From Streptomyces sp. TLI_171 (GTDB lineage Bacteria > Actinomycetota > Actinomycetes > Streptomycetales > Streptomycetaceae): a stretch of DNA of 64,000 bases. The notes beneath the pieces are model-generated. The model made no database searches. It was not told the origin of the DNA and was given only the letters and a program-made list of their open reading frames with translations. The DNA is taken from contig NZ_RAPS01000001.1 in the NCBI RefSeq assembly GCF_003610255.1, forward strand, positions 1,302,001 through 1,366,000, in the 5' to 3' direction. Within the stretch, counting starts at the first letter, position 1, and the number at the start of each line of letters is the position of its first letter. The position numbers were made by a program, and so were the translations under genes. Positions 23,090-32,512 of the stretch are shown here, one piece after another.

Positions 23090-24307
23090 CTAGCGGGTGA
23101 CCCGGCCGGGCTGGAGCGGGGTGAACCGGGCGGGCAGGGCCGTCAGGCTCCGGTAGATCGGGCCGCCGTGGTAGCTCAGCTCCGACGCCGGCACCGCGAG
23201 GGTGATGTCCGGCAGGTAGGAGGTGAGCCGTTCGATCGCGGCCGTGGCGACCAGGATCGCGGTGGACCGCGCCGGGCAGGCGTGCGGGCCCGCGGCGAAG
23301 GCCAGGTGCGCCTTGTTGCCGGACCGGTGCTCCTCCCGCGGCGGGTTGCTGTGCGGGCAGGTGTTGGCGCCCGCGTAGGAGACCATCACCGGGGACCCGG
23401 CCGGAATGAACGCACCGTGGAACTGGACGTCGTACCGGGGGAAGTGGAGGCTGTAGTTCGCCAGCGGCGAGTCGTTCCACAGCGCCTCGTCGATCGCGTG
23501 CTGGATCGGCAGGTTCCCGCTGGTCAGGCTGCCGAAGTAGCGGTCGTCCGAGAGCATCCGGGCGAGCGTGCTGGCGATCAGGTTGGTCAGCGGTTCGTTG
23601 CCCGCGCCGAGCACGATGATGACCTGCTGGAGGACGTCCTCGGGGCTCAACCCGTTCGGGTGGTCGATGAACCACGAGGTCAGGTCGTGCCCGCGCTGCT
23701 GGGCCTTGGTGCCGTACAGGGTGGTGAGGTACTCGTTCAGCGTCTGCGCGCCCAGGGCCATCTGCTGGGGGTCGGAGCTCACCATGCCGCTCAGCGCCGT
23801 CAGCAGGCGCTGGGCGTACTCGTCCGGCATGCCGAACAGCGCGTTGAAGACCATCAGCGGGATCTGCTGCGCGTACTGGGCGACCAGGTCGACCTCGCCG
23901 TCCGCCGCGAACTGCTGCAACAGCGTGTCGGCGTAACGGAACGTCAGGTTCCGGACGTCGTGCGGGTCGAGCAGGCTGAAGCTGTCCGTGATGACGCTTC
24001 GCAGGTGGGCGTGCTGCTCGCCGTCGGCGAAGAACAGGCTGGGCCGCCACTGCACGTGCGGCATGAGCGGGCTGTCCGCCGGGACCCGGTCCATCCACGG
24101 CCGGGTGTCCTTGGACCAGGTATCCGTGTCGTGGAGCAGGTCGAGGGCGGCCCGGTAGTCGGTGACCAGGTGGACGACGACGCCGGGGGAGATCTCCGCG
24201 CGGCCGACCGGCCCCTGCATGCGCAGCAGGTCGTAGCTGCGCCGCGGGTCCGCGTCGTGTTCCGGCCCGTGGATGCGCACCGGGGCGGCAAGAGGAGTGG
24301 CGGTCAC
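23090..24307 (-). CDS. cvnE: conservon 2 cytochrome P450 (CYP157-like)
   Basis: 405 residues. I-helix IVLGAGNEPL, heme loop FAAGPHACPA (the usual last Gly is Ala), and no EXXR: the K-helix reads DEALW. Loss of EXXR is known for the CYP157 family of conservons. GTG start overlaps the cvnD stop (GTGA). It is the last gene of conservon 2 and lies directly before the diterpene set on the same strand, so it could either regulate or add an oxidation. Confidence 0.9.
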   Translation of the reverse strand: MTATPLAAPVRIHGPEHDADPRRSYDLLRMQGPVGRAEISPGVVVHLVTDYRAALDLLHDTDTWSKDTRPWMDRVPADSPLMPHVQWRPSLFFADGEQHAHLRSVITDSFSLLDPHDVRNLTFRYADTLLQQFAADGEVDLVAQYAQQIPLMVFNALFGMPDEYAQRLLTALSGMVSSDPQQMALGAQTLNEYLTTLYGTKAQQRGHDLTSWFIDHPNGLSPEDVLQQVIIVLGAGNEPLTNLIASTLARMLSDDRYFGSLTSGNLPIQHAIDEALWNDSPLANYSLHFPRYDVQFHGAFIPAGSPVMVSYAGANTCPHSNPPREEHRSGNKAHLAFAAGPHACPARSTAILVATAAIERLTSYLPDITLAVPASELSYHGGPIYRSLTALPARFTPLQPGRVTR

Positions 24308-24921
24308 GGGGATTCGTCTCCGGCTCGGGCGATCAGGTGGGCGGTCAGGGCGATCAGCGCGTCCAGGGTGGAGTTCTTGTCCCGGGCGTCGCAGGTGACC
24401 AGCGGGGTCCGGCTGTCCAGGTCGAGCTTGGCCCGCAGGGTGTCGAGGTTGTAGTCGGGCGAGGTCGGGAACGTGTTCACGGCGACCGCGTAGTCCAGGC
24501 CGCGTTCCTCGATCAGGTCCATCACCTCGAACGACTGGTCCAGGCGGCGGGTGTCGGCCAGCACGAGGGCGCCGATGGCGCCGTCGGCGATGTCCTCCCA
24601 GAGCGGCAGGAAGCGCCGCTGCCCGGGGGTGCCGTACAGGTAGAGCACCACCTTGGCCTGCGGCACGGTGAGGCGGCCGAAGTCGATGGCGACCGTGGTG
24701 GTGGTCTTGCCGCGCAGGCCGTCGAGGGTGAGGTCGTCCGCCGAGGCGGCGGCGTCGGTCATCACCTCGTCGGTGTGCAGGGTGGGGATCTCGGAGAGCG
24801 TCCTGATCGCCGTGGTCTTCCCGATGCCGAGGGGGCCCGCGACCAGGATCTTCAGCCGCTGGTGGTCCTCCTCGGGCAGGTAGACAGGACGGGGGCTACT
24901 GCCTGAGCGCGCGGAGTCCAC
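24304..24921 (-). CDS. cvnD: conservon 2 small GTPase
   Basis: 205 residues. P-loop GPLGIGKTT, switch region YGTPGQRRFLPLW, same fold as the first CvnD but clearly diverged. GTG start lies inside the cvnC reading frame (26-nt overlap). Confidence 0.92.
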   Translation of the reverse strand: MDSARSGSSPRPVYLPEEDHQRLKILVAGPLGIGKTTAIRTLSEIPTLHTDEVMTDAAASADDLTLDGLRGKTTTTVAIDFGRLTVPQAKVVLYLYGTPGQRRFLPLWEDIADGAIGALVLADTRRLDQSFEVMDLIEERGLDYAVAVNTFPTSPDYNLDTLRAKLDLDSRTPLVTCDARDKNSTLDALIALTAHLIARAGDESP

Positions 24922-25276
24922 TCAGCACCTCTTCCAGGAGTTCTTTCGACGGACGGTCGGCGCTTGCGTCGGGGAGTAATGCCTCGGGAGCCGGCACCCG
25001 CACCTGCAGGTGGCCGCCGTCGAGGAGTTGGGAGACCAGGACCTTGCACACGCCGGTCTGCAGCCGGAGGTAGGCGGCCGTCTCACTGACCGTCAGCGTG
25101 CCGCCGGTGAGCAGCGAGAGGATCCGCTGCTGCACCGGGGTGTGGTGCGGGGCCGGCGGGAGGCCGGTGGCGACCACGGCCATCAGCGAGTGGACGGTGT
25201 TGCGGGTCGGCGTGCCGACGCCCCGGGTCGCCAGGTAGCTGGGGATCATCCGCCGCCGCGGCAGGGGGCGGCTCAT
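24896..25276 (-). CDS. cvnC: conservon 2 DUF742 protein
   Basis: 126 residues. ILSLLTGGTLTVSETAAYLRLQTGVCKVLVSQLLDGGHLQV is the DUF742 winged-helix segment. The start ATG at 25276 overlaps the cvnB stop (ATGA). The N-terminus is more basic (MSRPLPRRRMIPSYL) than in conservon 1. Confidence 0.92.
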   Translation of the reverse strand: MSRPLPRRRMIPSYLATRGVGTPTRNTVHSLMAVVATGLPPAPHHTPVQQRILSLLTGGTLTVSETAAYLRLQTGVCKVLVSQLLDGGHLQVRVPAPEALLPDASADRPSKELLEEVLSGLRALRQ

Positions 25277-25710
25277 GACGCCCCCTGTGTGCGGGCCGGC
25301 ACGGACATGAGTTGCTCGCCGAGCTTCTTGGCCTGGCGGGCCATGATGTGCGCGACCGTGCCCATCGGCATGTCGAGGCTTCCGGCGACCGCGATGAAGG
25401 TGTTGGTGCGCGCGCCGGCCGGCATGATCATGTACGTGCCGTGGGCGTTCTGCACGGTGATGGTGGTGACGGGGGTCCCGTCCGGGGCTTCCAGTGCCGC
25501 GTTGGCGGCCGCGCGGGCCGCGCCGTGCAGGGCGGCCGTCATGGCGGAGATGCCTTCCGCGGTGTCCCGGGCGAGTCCGTCCGTCGCACCGATGACCATG
25601 CCGTCGCTGGACAGGATCAGGGCGTGCTTGACGTCTTTGCTGACCTCGGTGATGGGAGTCAGGACCCACGACGGGTCCTCGATCACCGGGCGCGAGGTGG
25701 AGAGCGTCAC
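25273..25710 (-). CDS. cvnB: conservon 2 roadblock/LC7 protein
   Basis: 145 residues. DVKHALILSSDGMVIGATDGLARDTAEGISAMTAALHGAAR is the roadblock core. GTG start overlaps the cvnA stop (GTGA). Confidence 0.92.
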   Translation of the reverse strand: MTLSTSRPVIEDPSWVLTPITEVSKDVKHALILSSDGMVIGATDGLARDTAEGISAMTAALHGAARAAANAALEAPDGTPVTTITVQNAHGTYMIMPAGARTNTFIAVAGSLDMPMGTVAHIMARQAKKLGEQLMSVPARTQGAS

Positions 25711-27062
25711 TGTGCTTCCTTCGAGTCGATGTGGGCCTGGCCGGCGGCGAGCCCGGCCTGGAACTGGCTCCAGGTGTCACGAGCCGCTTCCGGGTTCAGC
25801 TCCTGGGGCTCGATGCCGGGAGCGTCGCTGCGGCTGCGATCGGCGCGGGGGCGCCGACGGCGCTGGGGCAGGTCGCCGCTGTCGTCGGCGCCCTCGCTGT
25901 CGTCCGGGGCGGCGCTGTTCGGGGCAGCCGGAGCGGGCCACTGCGGGGCCGCGGGGGCTGCGGCGGGAAGGGCGGCCATCGCGGAGATCGGCTCCTCTTC
26001 CTCGTCGATCGTGGTCAGCAGGTGCGGGGGGATGGTGAGGACCGCGCGGACCCCGCTGTAGGGGGAAACCTGGTCGATCGAGACCTGGAAGCCGTGGTCG
26101 GCGACGAGCCGGCCGATGGCGGCGAGGCCGAGCGCGGGCGGGTCGCCGAGCTCGGTGAGGAGGGTGTCCTGCTGGTCCGCACCGGAGACCAGGCGGACGC
26201 CGCGGCGGACGGCCTCCGCGCTCATGCCGGTGCCCGCGTCGTCGATGGTGATGCAGATGCTGCCGTTGCCGGTCTGGATGACGCCGGCCTCCACCGCGAG
26301 GTCGTCGCGGGAGTGCTCCAGGGCGTTGGCCATCAGCTCGGTGAGGGCCACCGCGATGGGCTCGGCGGCGCGGCCGACGACCGCGAGGTTCGAGTCGAGC
26401 AGTCGCGAGCTGACCTTGATCCGCTCGTAGCCGTGCAGCCGGGACGAGGCCCCGCTGACGATCTCGACGACGTAGGTGTCCGGGCGCACGTGCCCGGGCC
26501 AGGCGCCGCAGACGATCGCGGCCTTCTGGACCAGGCGGATCGCCTGCTCGTTGAGGTGGTCGACCCGGAACAGGCTGTCGAGCAGCCGCGGGTCCTCGAA
26601 GTCGCCCTGCAGGCTCTCGACCTGGGTCTGCAGCCGGTACGACAGCGCCTGGATGTCCTGGCAGGCGCCGCGGAGTGCGGCACGGGCGGAGGCGTCGATC
26701 CGCCGCCGCTCCTTGACCACCGTGTCCGAGTAGTGGCCGAGCACGGATTCGTGCAGCGCGGCGTACGCGGTGCCGGCCAGGGCCTCGTTCTTCAGGCCGG
26801 GCACCGGGTGGTGCGAGCTGACCAGGTTCAGCGCCAGGGCCGGGAGTCGGGTGGCGACCAGGTGCTGGAGCTCGTCACCGAGCTGCTGGAGCTGGTGGTC
26901 GAGTGCCTGTCCGCGCAGCTCGGAAGCTTTCAGCGCCTCGGACTGCACGGCGCTTCGCGCCACCAGGGCGCGACGCGAACGTGCCAGCAGCGCCGTGGCT
27001 ACGGCGCCTGCCGCGGTCGTGGCGCCAAGCACCACTGCGGCGGTCTCGGGAATCGAGGTCAA
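25707..27062 (-). CDS. cvnA: conservon 2 sensor histidine-kinase-like protein
   Basis: 451 residues from a TTG start at 27062, chosen because GAGGA lies eight bases upstream and the next residues run straight into the membrane helix TAAVVLGATTAAGAVATALLA. It has one clear transmembrane helix, a helical sensor region with VVKERRRIDASARAAL, an HATPase domain (ALTELMANALEHS; ALGLAAIGRLVADHGFQV) and a disordered acidic/basic tail. No obvious H-box. Heads conservon 2. Confidence 0.88.
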   Translation of the reverse strand: MTSIPETAAVVLGATTAAGAVATALLARSRRALVARSAVQSEALKASELRGQALDHQLQQLGDELQHLVATRLPALALNLVSSHHPVPGLKNEALAGTAYAALHESVLGHYSDTVVKERRRIDASARAALRGACQDIQALSYRLQTQVESLQGDFEDPRLLDSLFRVDHLNEQAIRLVQKAAIVCGAWPGHVRPDTYVVEIVSGASSRLHGYERIKVSSRLLDSNLAVVGRAAEPIAVALTELMANALEHSRDDLAVEAGVIQTGNGSICITIDDAGTGMSAEAVRRGVRLVSGADQQDTLLTELGDPPALGLAAIGRLVADHGFQVSIDQVSPYSGVRAVLTIPPHLLTTIDEEEEPISAMAALPAAAPAAPQWPAPAAPNSAAPDDSEGADDSGDLPQRRRRPRADRSRSDAPGIEPQELNPEAARDTWSQFQAGLAAGQAHIDSKEAQ

Positions 27063-27595
27063 CGGTGGGGTCCTCGGGCTCGAGCCGGCTCCGGAGGCCA
27101 GACGTTGAGGAGCAGCCCGTTCACCGCGAACGAGCGCCCGACCTTGGGAGTCCCGGCAGATTTGCGGACGAAAACTGATCGGAGCAGCACCCAGGCGCAA
27201 CCCCACGGAATGTCATGCACGCGACAGAATGCCACGCGGACCGGCGGCCCTGCACCTCGCCGCCGGGCTCACTGTCGAGCCGGCGCTCCGCACGGGACGC
27301 CCCACGCCCCGGCAGACGATGGCCTGGCAGTCGTGAGCGTCATCCTGAACTCCGCGGGGGTCTTCCATCAGGGCCGCGGAGCGACAACTGGCGTCAGAAG
27401 CTCCGCATCTGAGCGATCATTAGATCATATTGACCATGGAGTTCACTATGTTGGCCCACTCCGTGGACGCCGCCGTGGACGCGGGCGTGCCCGCCGACGC
27501 CGACCCCGACGCGGACCCCGGCCCGGACGCCGACAGACGACACCGCCCGGGCCGATGATCGACCCGGGCGGTGCGGAGGCGGTGCTGAGCGGGCA
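27063..27595. other. intergenic region between GuaB1 and conservon 2
   Basis: 533 bases. It holds the guaB1 terminator (27541-27573) and an AT-rich patch at 27411-27450 with TATGAT on the minus strand (27424-27429), a possible -10 for conservon 2. Two overlapping short frames of good GC bias (minus 27420-27596, plus 27435-27557) are of doubtful reality. Confidence 0.4.
27541..27573 (-). terminator. guaB1 terminator
   Basis: CACCGCCCGGG pairs with CCCGGGCGGTG, 11-bp perfect stem and 11-nt loop, 22 nt after the stop at 27596. Confidence 0.7.
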
Positions 27596-29062
<1,467 letters not shown>

Positions 29063-29247
29063 TTACACCGGGGGCGCGGTACGGCGAGGCCGTGCGGCGC
29101 ACTCGGGCGCGCCGCACCCAACGTTCGATTCTCGTTCATTCCCCGGTCGCGGGCCAGCCCACGCCTGAATCCTGAAGATCGACACAACCGGACGCCCCCG
29201 GATCCGCAGGCCCCTTGGAGGAAGCTCCAAGGGCGCGGGCCGTTCGG

Positions 29248-29874
29248 TCAGGTCCCGCCCGCGAGCCGGCGCCCCTCGGCCAGGAACGCCGTGGTGGCGG
29301 CGGGGCCGCCCAGCGCGGCCAGGGTGCGCGCGGCGCCGAACGGCGCGTTCCAGAACTCCCCGCTCGGCGGGGTGTGCGGGCCGACGTACGCGTACGGCTC
29401 CGGGAGGTACGCGTCGCCGGGCGAGATCCCGTAGTTCACGGCGTCCACCGTCACCCCGAGGTCGAAGTGCTCCGGCCACAGCACCGGATCGGCCTGCGGG
29501 AACAGCGCCCGGAGCGCCGCGTCGCCGTGCGCGAAGCAGGCCGCCACCGCCTCCGCGGCCTCCGGGTCCAGCTCCAGCGGGGCGTCCACCGGCACTCCCG
29601 AGCCGTCCCCGTACAGCCCCTCGGGCCGGCCCGCCGCGACGCCGACGGCCGCCCCGAGCTCGGCGCAGCTCACCCCGGACAGCGCCAGCGCCCGCCCCGC
29701 TCCGACGAGTTCGGCCCCACGCACGCGCAGCTGCGGTTCGAACCGGCAGGCGAACCCGCCGGGGCGCACCCGCAACCGGATGGTCCCGGCCGCCCGGTAC
29801 TGCGGCCCGGCCAGCAGGTGTTCGGCGACCGCGTGCAGGGCGGTGCGGGTGCGGACGTGACGCTGCGGATCCAT
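29248..29874 (-). CDS. conserved hypothetical protein
   Basis: 208 residues, soluble, Ala/Gly-rich, no signal peptide or membrane helix. The C-terminal half has a conserved-looking aromatic/His stretch, VLWPEHFDLGVTVDAVNYGISPGDAYLPEPYAYVGPHTPP. I do not recognise the family. ATG start and good codon bias support a real gene. It stands alone between guaB1 and the SLT gene on the same strand. Confidence 0.75.
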   Translation of the reverse strand: MDPQRHVRTRTALHAVAEHLLAGPQYRAAGTIRLRVRPGGFACRFEPQLRVRGAELVGAGRALALSGVSCAELGAAVGVAAGRPEGLYGDGSGVPVDAPLELDPEAAEAVAACFAHGDAALRALFPQADPVLWPEHFDLGVTVDAVNYGISPGDAYLPEPYAYVGPHTPPSGEFWNAPFGAARTLAALGGPAATTAFLAEGRRLAGGT

Positions 29875-29980
29875 ACCGCCATGGTGGCGCGCCGACCACG
29901 GCCCCGGCGAGCGGCCGCGGGCCGCGGGCCGATCCCGAGCGGGACGGACGCGTGGCGGCGGCCCGCCCCCGGAACGCGCG

Positions 29981-30012
29981 CCGGCCCCCGGCGCGGGTGC
30001 GCGGGGGGCCGG
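29981..30012 (-). terminator. hairpin downstream of the SLT gene
   Basis: CCGGCCCCC pairs with GGGGGCCGG (9 bp, 14-nt loop), 22 nt past the stop at 30034. A competing smaller stem CGCGCCGG/CCGGCGCG overlaps it. Confidence 0.55.
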
Positions 30013-30033
30013 TCGGCGTGCTGGCTGCGGTTC

Positions 30034-30843
30034 TTAGTAGCCGCGCCAGTGGGAGCCGTAGCCGCGGGCGGCGGCCATGTTGTCCATCGAGCCGTAGCGG
30101 GCGTCGCAGTAGCGCGAGCTCGCGACCAGGTTGTCGACGGGGTTGCGGATGTCCGTGTGGCCGGGCAGCGCGTAGGCGCGGAAGGTCGGCATGATCATCT
30201 GGGTCAGGCCGATCGACGGGGTGCCCATCTTGGCGTTCGAGTCCCAGTTGTTCTGGGCGTTCGGGTTGCCGGAGGACTCGGCGATCGCGGCGGCGTGCAT
30301 CGCCTTCGCGGACGGGACGGGCTTGCCGGCGGCGGCGAGCACGTCGCGGGCCTCGGCGATCCAGCCGTCCAGGTTGTTCGGGTAGGTCTTCTTGGCCGGC
30401 GCGGCGGGCTCCGCGGCCTTCGGCTCCTCCGCCTTGGGCTGCTCGGCGGGCTTGGGCTGCTCGGCGGGCTTGGGCTGCTCGGCCGGCTGCGGCTGCGCCT
30501 GCTGCTGCTCCTGCGGCTGGGCCTGCTGCTGCGCGGGCTGGGCCGCGGGCTGCTGCTCGGCGGGCTGCTGGGTCTGCTCCTGCTGCGGCTGCTGCTCCTG
30601 CTGGACCGGCTGGCGGTCCTCGCTGCGGGAGGCGGTCCGGTCGTCGGTCCGCCCGTCGGCGGCGACCACGGCGTTGTCGGTGCGGGTGGAGTGCGCGGGC
30701 GCGGCGATCGCCTGGGTGATCGGCAGCAGCGTGCCGACCGCGATGGCGCCGGCCAGGCCGATGCCGAGAACGGCGTCGGGCATGCGGTGGTGGCCCATCC
30801 GCACCTGGGGCAATCGGCCGAGGTTGGTCTTGATGCGTCGCAT
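30034..30843 (-). CDS. secreted/membrane-anchored SLT lysozyme-like protein
   Basis: 269 residues. N-terminal basic segment and one hydrophobic helix (LGIGLAGAIAVGTLLPITQAIAA, signal peptide or anchor), a long Gln/Pro/Lys/Glu-rich wall-spanning linker (about 70-155, including three KPAEQP units), and a C-terminal SLT-type lysozyme fold: AIAESSGNPNAQN with the catalytic Glu, SIGLTQM, and NPVDNLVASSRYCDARYG. It should cleave peptidoglycan glycan strands during growth or germination. ATG start with GGAGG eight bases upstream. Confidence 0.88.
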   Translation of the reverse strand: MRRIKTNLGRLPQVRMGHHRMPDAVLGIGLAGAIAVGTLLPITQAIAAPAHSTRTDNAVVAADGRTDDRTASRSEDRQPVQQEQQPQQEQTQQPAEQQPAAQPAQQQAQPQEQQQAQPQPAEQPKPAEQPKPAEQPKAEEPKAAEPAAPAKKTYPNNLDGWIAEARDVLAAAGKPVPSAKAMHAAAIAESSGNPNAQNNWDSNAKMGTPSIGLTQMIMPTFRAYALPGHTDIRNPVDNLVASSRYCDARYGSMDNMAAARGYGSHWRGY

Positions 30844-31463
30844 GTCGGGTACCTCCGAGAGTCGGTTCCAGGTCACGCCGAGCCCGGGTTGGACATGCGG
30901 GACTCCCGCTCGGTGCGGGTTTCCACGGCCCGGGACGGCCGGCCCGGCGGCTCCTGCTCACCGGGAGCGCTGCGCCGCACTGGTCATGCGGTCCGCTGCG
31001 CTGTGAAGCCCCGTGAGCACTCGGAACGGCTCGGGGCACAACCACGACACTGCCTGAGCCCCAACGGCGCGGCAAACATCCGAAATTCACCTCATCACGA
31101 GTTCTTCACATGCCCTTTCCCCTTGCCCCACAAGGGAGTTCGCTGCTCGGAGGGGTCGGAATTCCGGCCGCCCTGTGAAGAAGGCCACAGGGGTGCCCAA
31201 CGTCCCCTCGACAGACGGAATTTGGGCCCGAGGCCAGTGCTGCCAAGGGTTTCGGGCCGCACCCGGGCCGGCCGTGCCGCCGGCCCCGTGTGACCCCGGC
31301 CACCGGCCCGCGCTGTGACGCCGCTCTCTCCCCGGCCACGCACCGCAGCCGCCCTGCCACCCGATCGACCCCGGCCGTGACCCGGCTCACCCCCCGTCAG
31401 CCCGGAGGCACCCCACCGACCAACCGTTCGGGCGGACCTGGTTGACTGCGGCGGGAGGTCGGG
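30844..31463. other. intergenic region upstream of the SLT gene and AEC carrier
   Basis: 620 bases between divergent genes. The part near 31075-31145 is comparatively AT-rich and probably contains the SLT promoter, giving a leader of over 200 nt with several GC hairpins (for example CCCGC-tcggt-GCGGG at 30906-30920). I do not find the hallmark c-di-AMP riboswitch strings. No gene seen. Confidence 0.4.
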
Positions 31464-32408
31464 GTGGAGGCGTTGGTCGAGGCGTTCGCGCCGATCTGGG
31501 TACTCACGGCGATCGGCTGGCTGGCCGGGCGGACCGGACTGCTCGGGTCGCAGGCCGAGACCGTGCTCGGACGGTTCGTGTTCCACGTCTCGATGCCGGC
31601 CGCCCTGTTCACCGTGGTGGCCCGCACCGACCTGGCGAGCTTCGCCAACTCCTCGATGCTGGCGTTCGCCGCCGGCACCCTGGTCGCCTCACTGCTCGGC
31701 CTGCTGGCCGCCCGGCGGCTGTTCGGCCGCGAACCCGCCGAGCAGGCGATCGGCACCATGGCCGCGGGCTACGTGAACTCCGGGAACCTCGGCATCCCGG
31801 TCGCGGCGCAGGTGCTCGGCGACGCCTCCTTCGTCGCGCCGGTGCTGCTCTTCCAGGTGCTGCTGGTGACGCCCGTCATGCTGGCGGTGCTCGACGCCCT
31901 CACCGGGTCGGCCGCCGCCCGCCCCGCCGACCGGCTGCGCCGCCTGGCGCTGCTGCCGCTGCGCAACCCCGTGATCCTCGGCGCCGGCCTCGGCGCCCTG
32001 TCCTCCGCCACGGGCCGGCAGCTGCCGCACGCGCTCGCGCACTCGGTGGACCTGCTGGGCGGCGCGGCCGTCCCGGCCGCCCTGATCACCCTGGGCCTGT
32101 CGCTGCACACCCCGCCCGGCGAGGCCGCCCGGCGCCCCGACCGGGCCGAGCTCGCCGTGACGGTGCTGCTGAAGACCCTGGTCCAGCCGCTCGCCGCGCT
32201 CGCCTTCGGCGCCCTGGTGCTCGACCTGCCGCGGCCCCAGCTGCTCGCCGTCGTGCTGCTCTCCGCCCTCCCGACCGCGCAGAACGTGTACGTCTACTCC
32301 CGGCTGTACGGCGCGGCGCCCGCCCTGGTGCGGGCCTCGGTGCTGGTCTCCACCGTGCTGTCGATGGCCACCCTGTCCGGCATCGCCTGGGCGCTGGGCG
32401 GGCGTTGA
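31464..32408 (+). CDS. AEC family transporter
   Basis: 314 residues with about ten membrane helices in two groups split by a hydrophilic loop near residue 150. Characteristic AEC features: GYVNSGNLGIPVAAQVLGD and ALPTAQNVYVYSRLYG with its NxxxY pattern. The family (auxin efflux carrier-like) exports small organic acids such as malate or malonate, or amino-acid-like compounds; the substrate is unknown. GTG start at 31464 with GGGAGG at 31452-31457. Confidence 0.9.
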   Translation: MEALVEAFAPIWVLTAIGWLAGRTGLLGSQAETVLGRFVFHVSMPAALFTVVARTDLASFANSSMLAFAAGTLVASLLGLLAARRLFGREPAEQAIGTMAAGYVNSGNLGIPVAAQVLGDASFVAPVLLFQVLLVTPVMLAVLDALTGSAAARPADRLRRLALLPLRNPVILGAGLGALSSATGRQLPHALAHSVDLLGGAAVPAALITLGLSLHTPPGEAARRPDRAELAVTVLLKTLVQPLAALAFGALVLDLPRPQLLAVVLLSALPTAQNVYVYSRLYGAAPALVRASVLVSTVLSMATLSGIAWALGGR

Positions 32409-32512
32409 GTCCGCCGGCCGCCGGGTGCCGCAGCTCACAGCCTTCGCCCCGGAGGGCGGCGCTCACGTAGAGTTCGGCGGTACGCATGGGGCGATCGAGG
32501 AAGCATCAGGCA

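Noticed and set aside
30844..31110. c-di-AMP (ydaO) riboswitch before the SLT gene
   Set aside because: Such riboswitches often precede wall hydrolases in streptomycetes, but I could not find the hallmark CCGAAYCC...CAGCUAA strings. A covariance-model search would decide.
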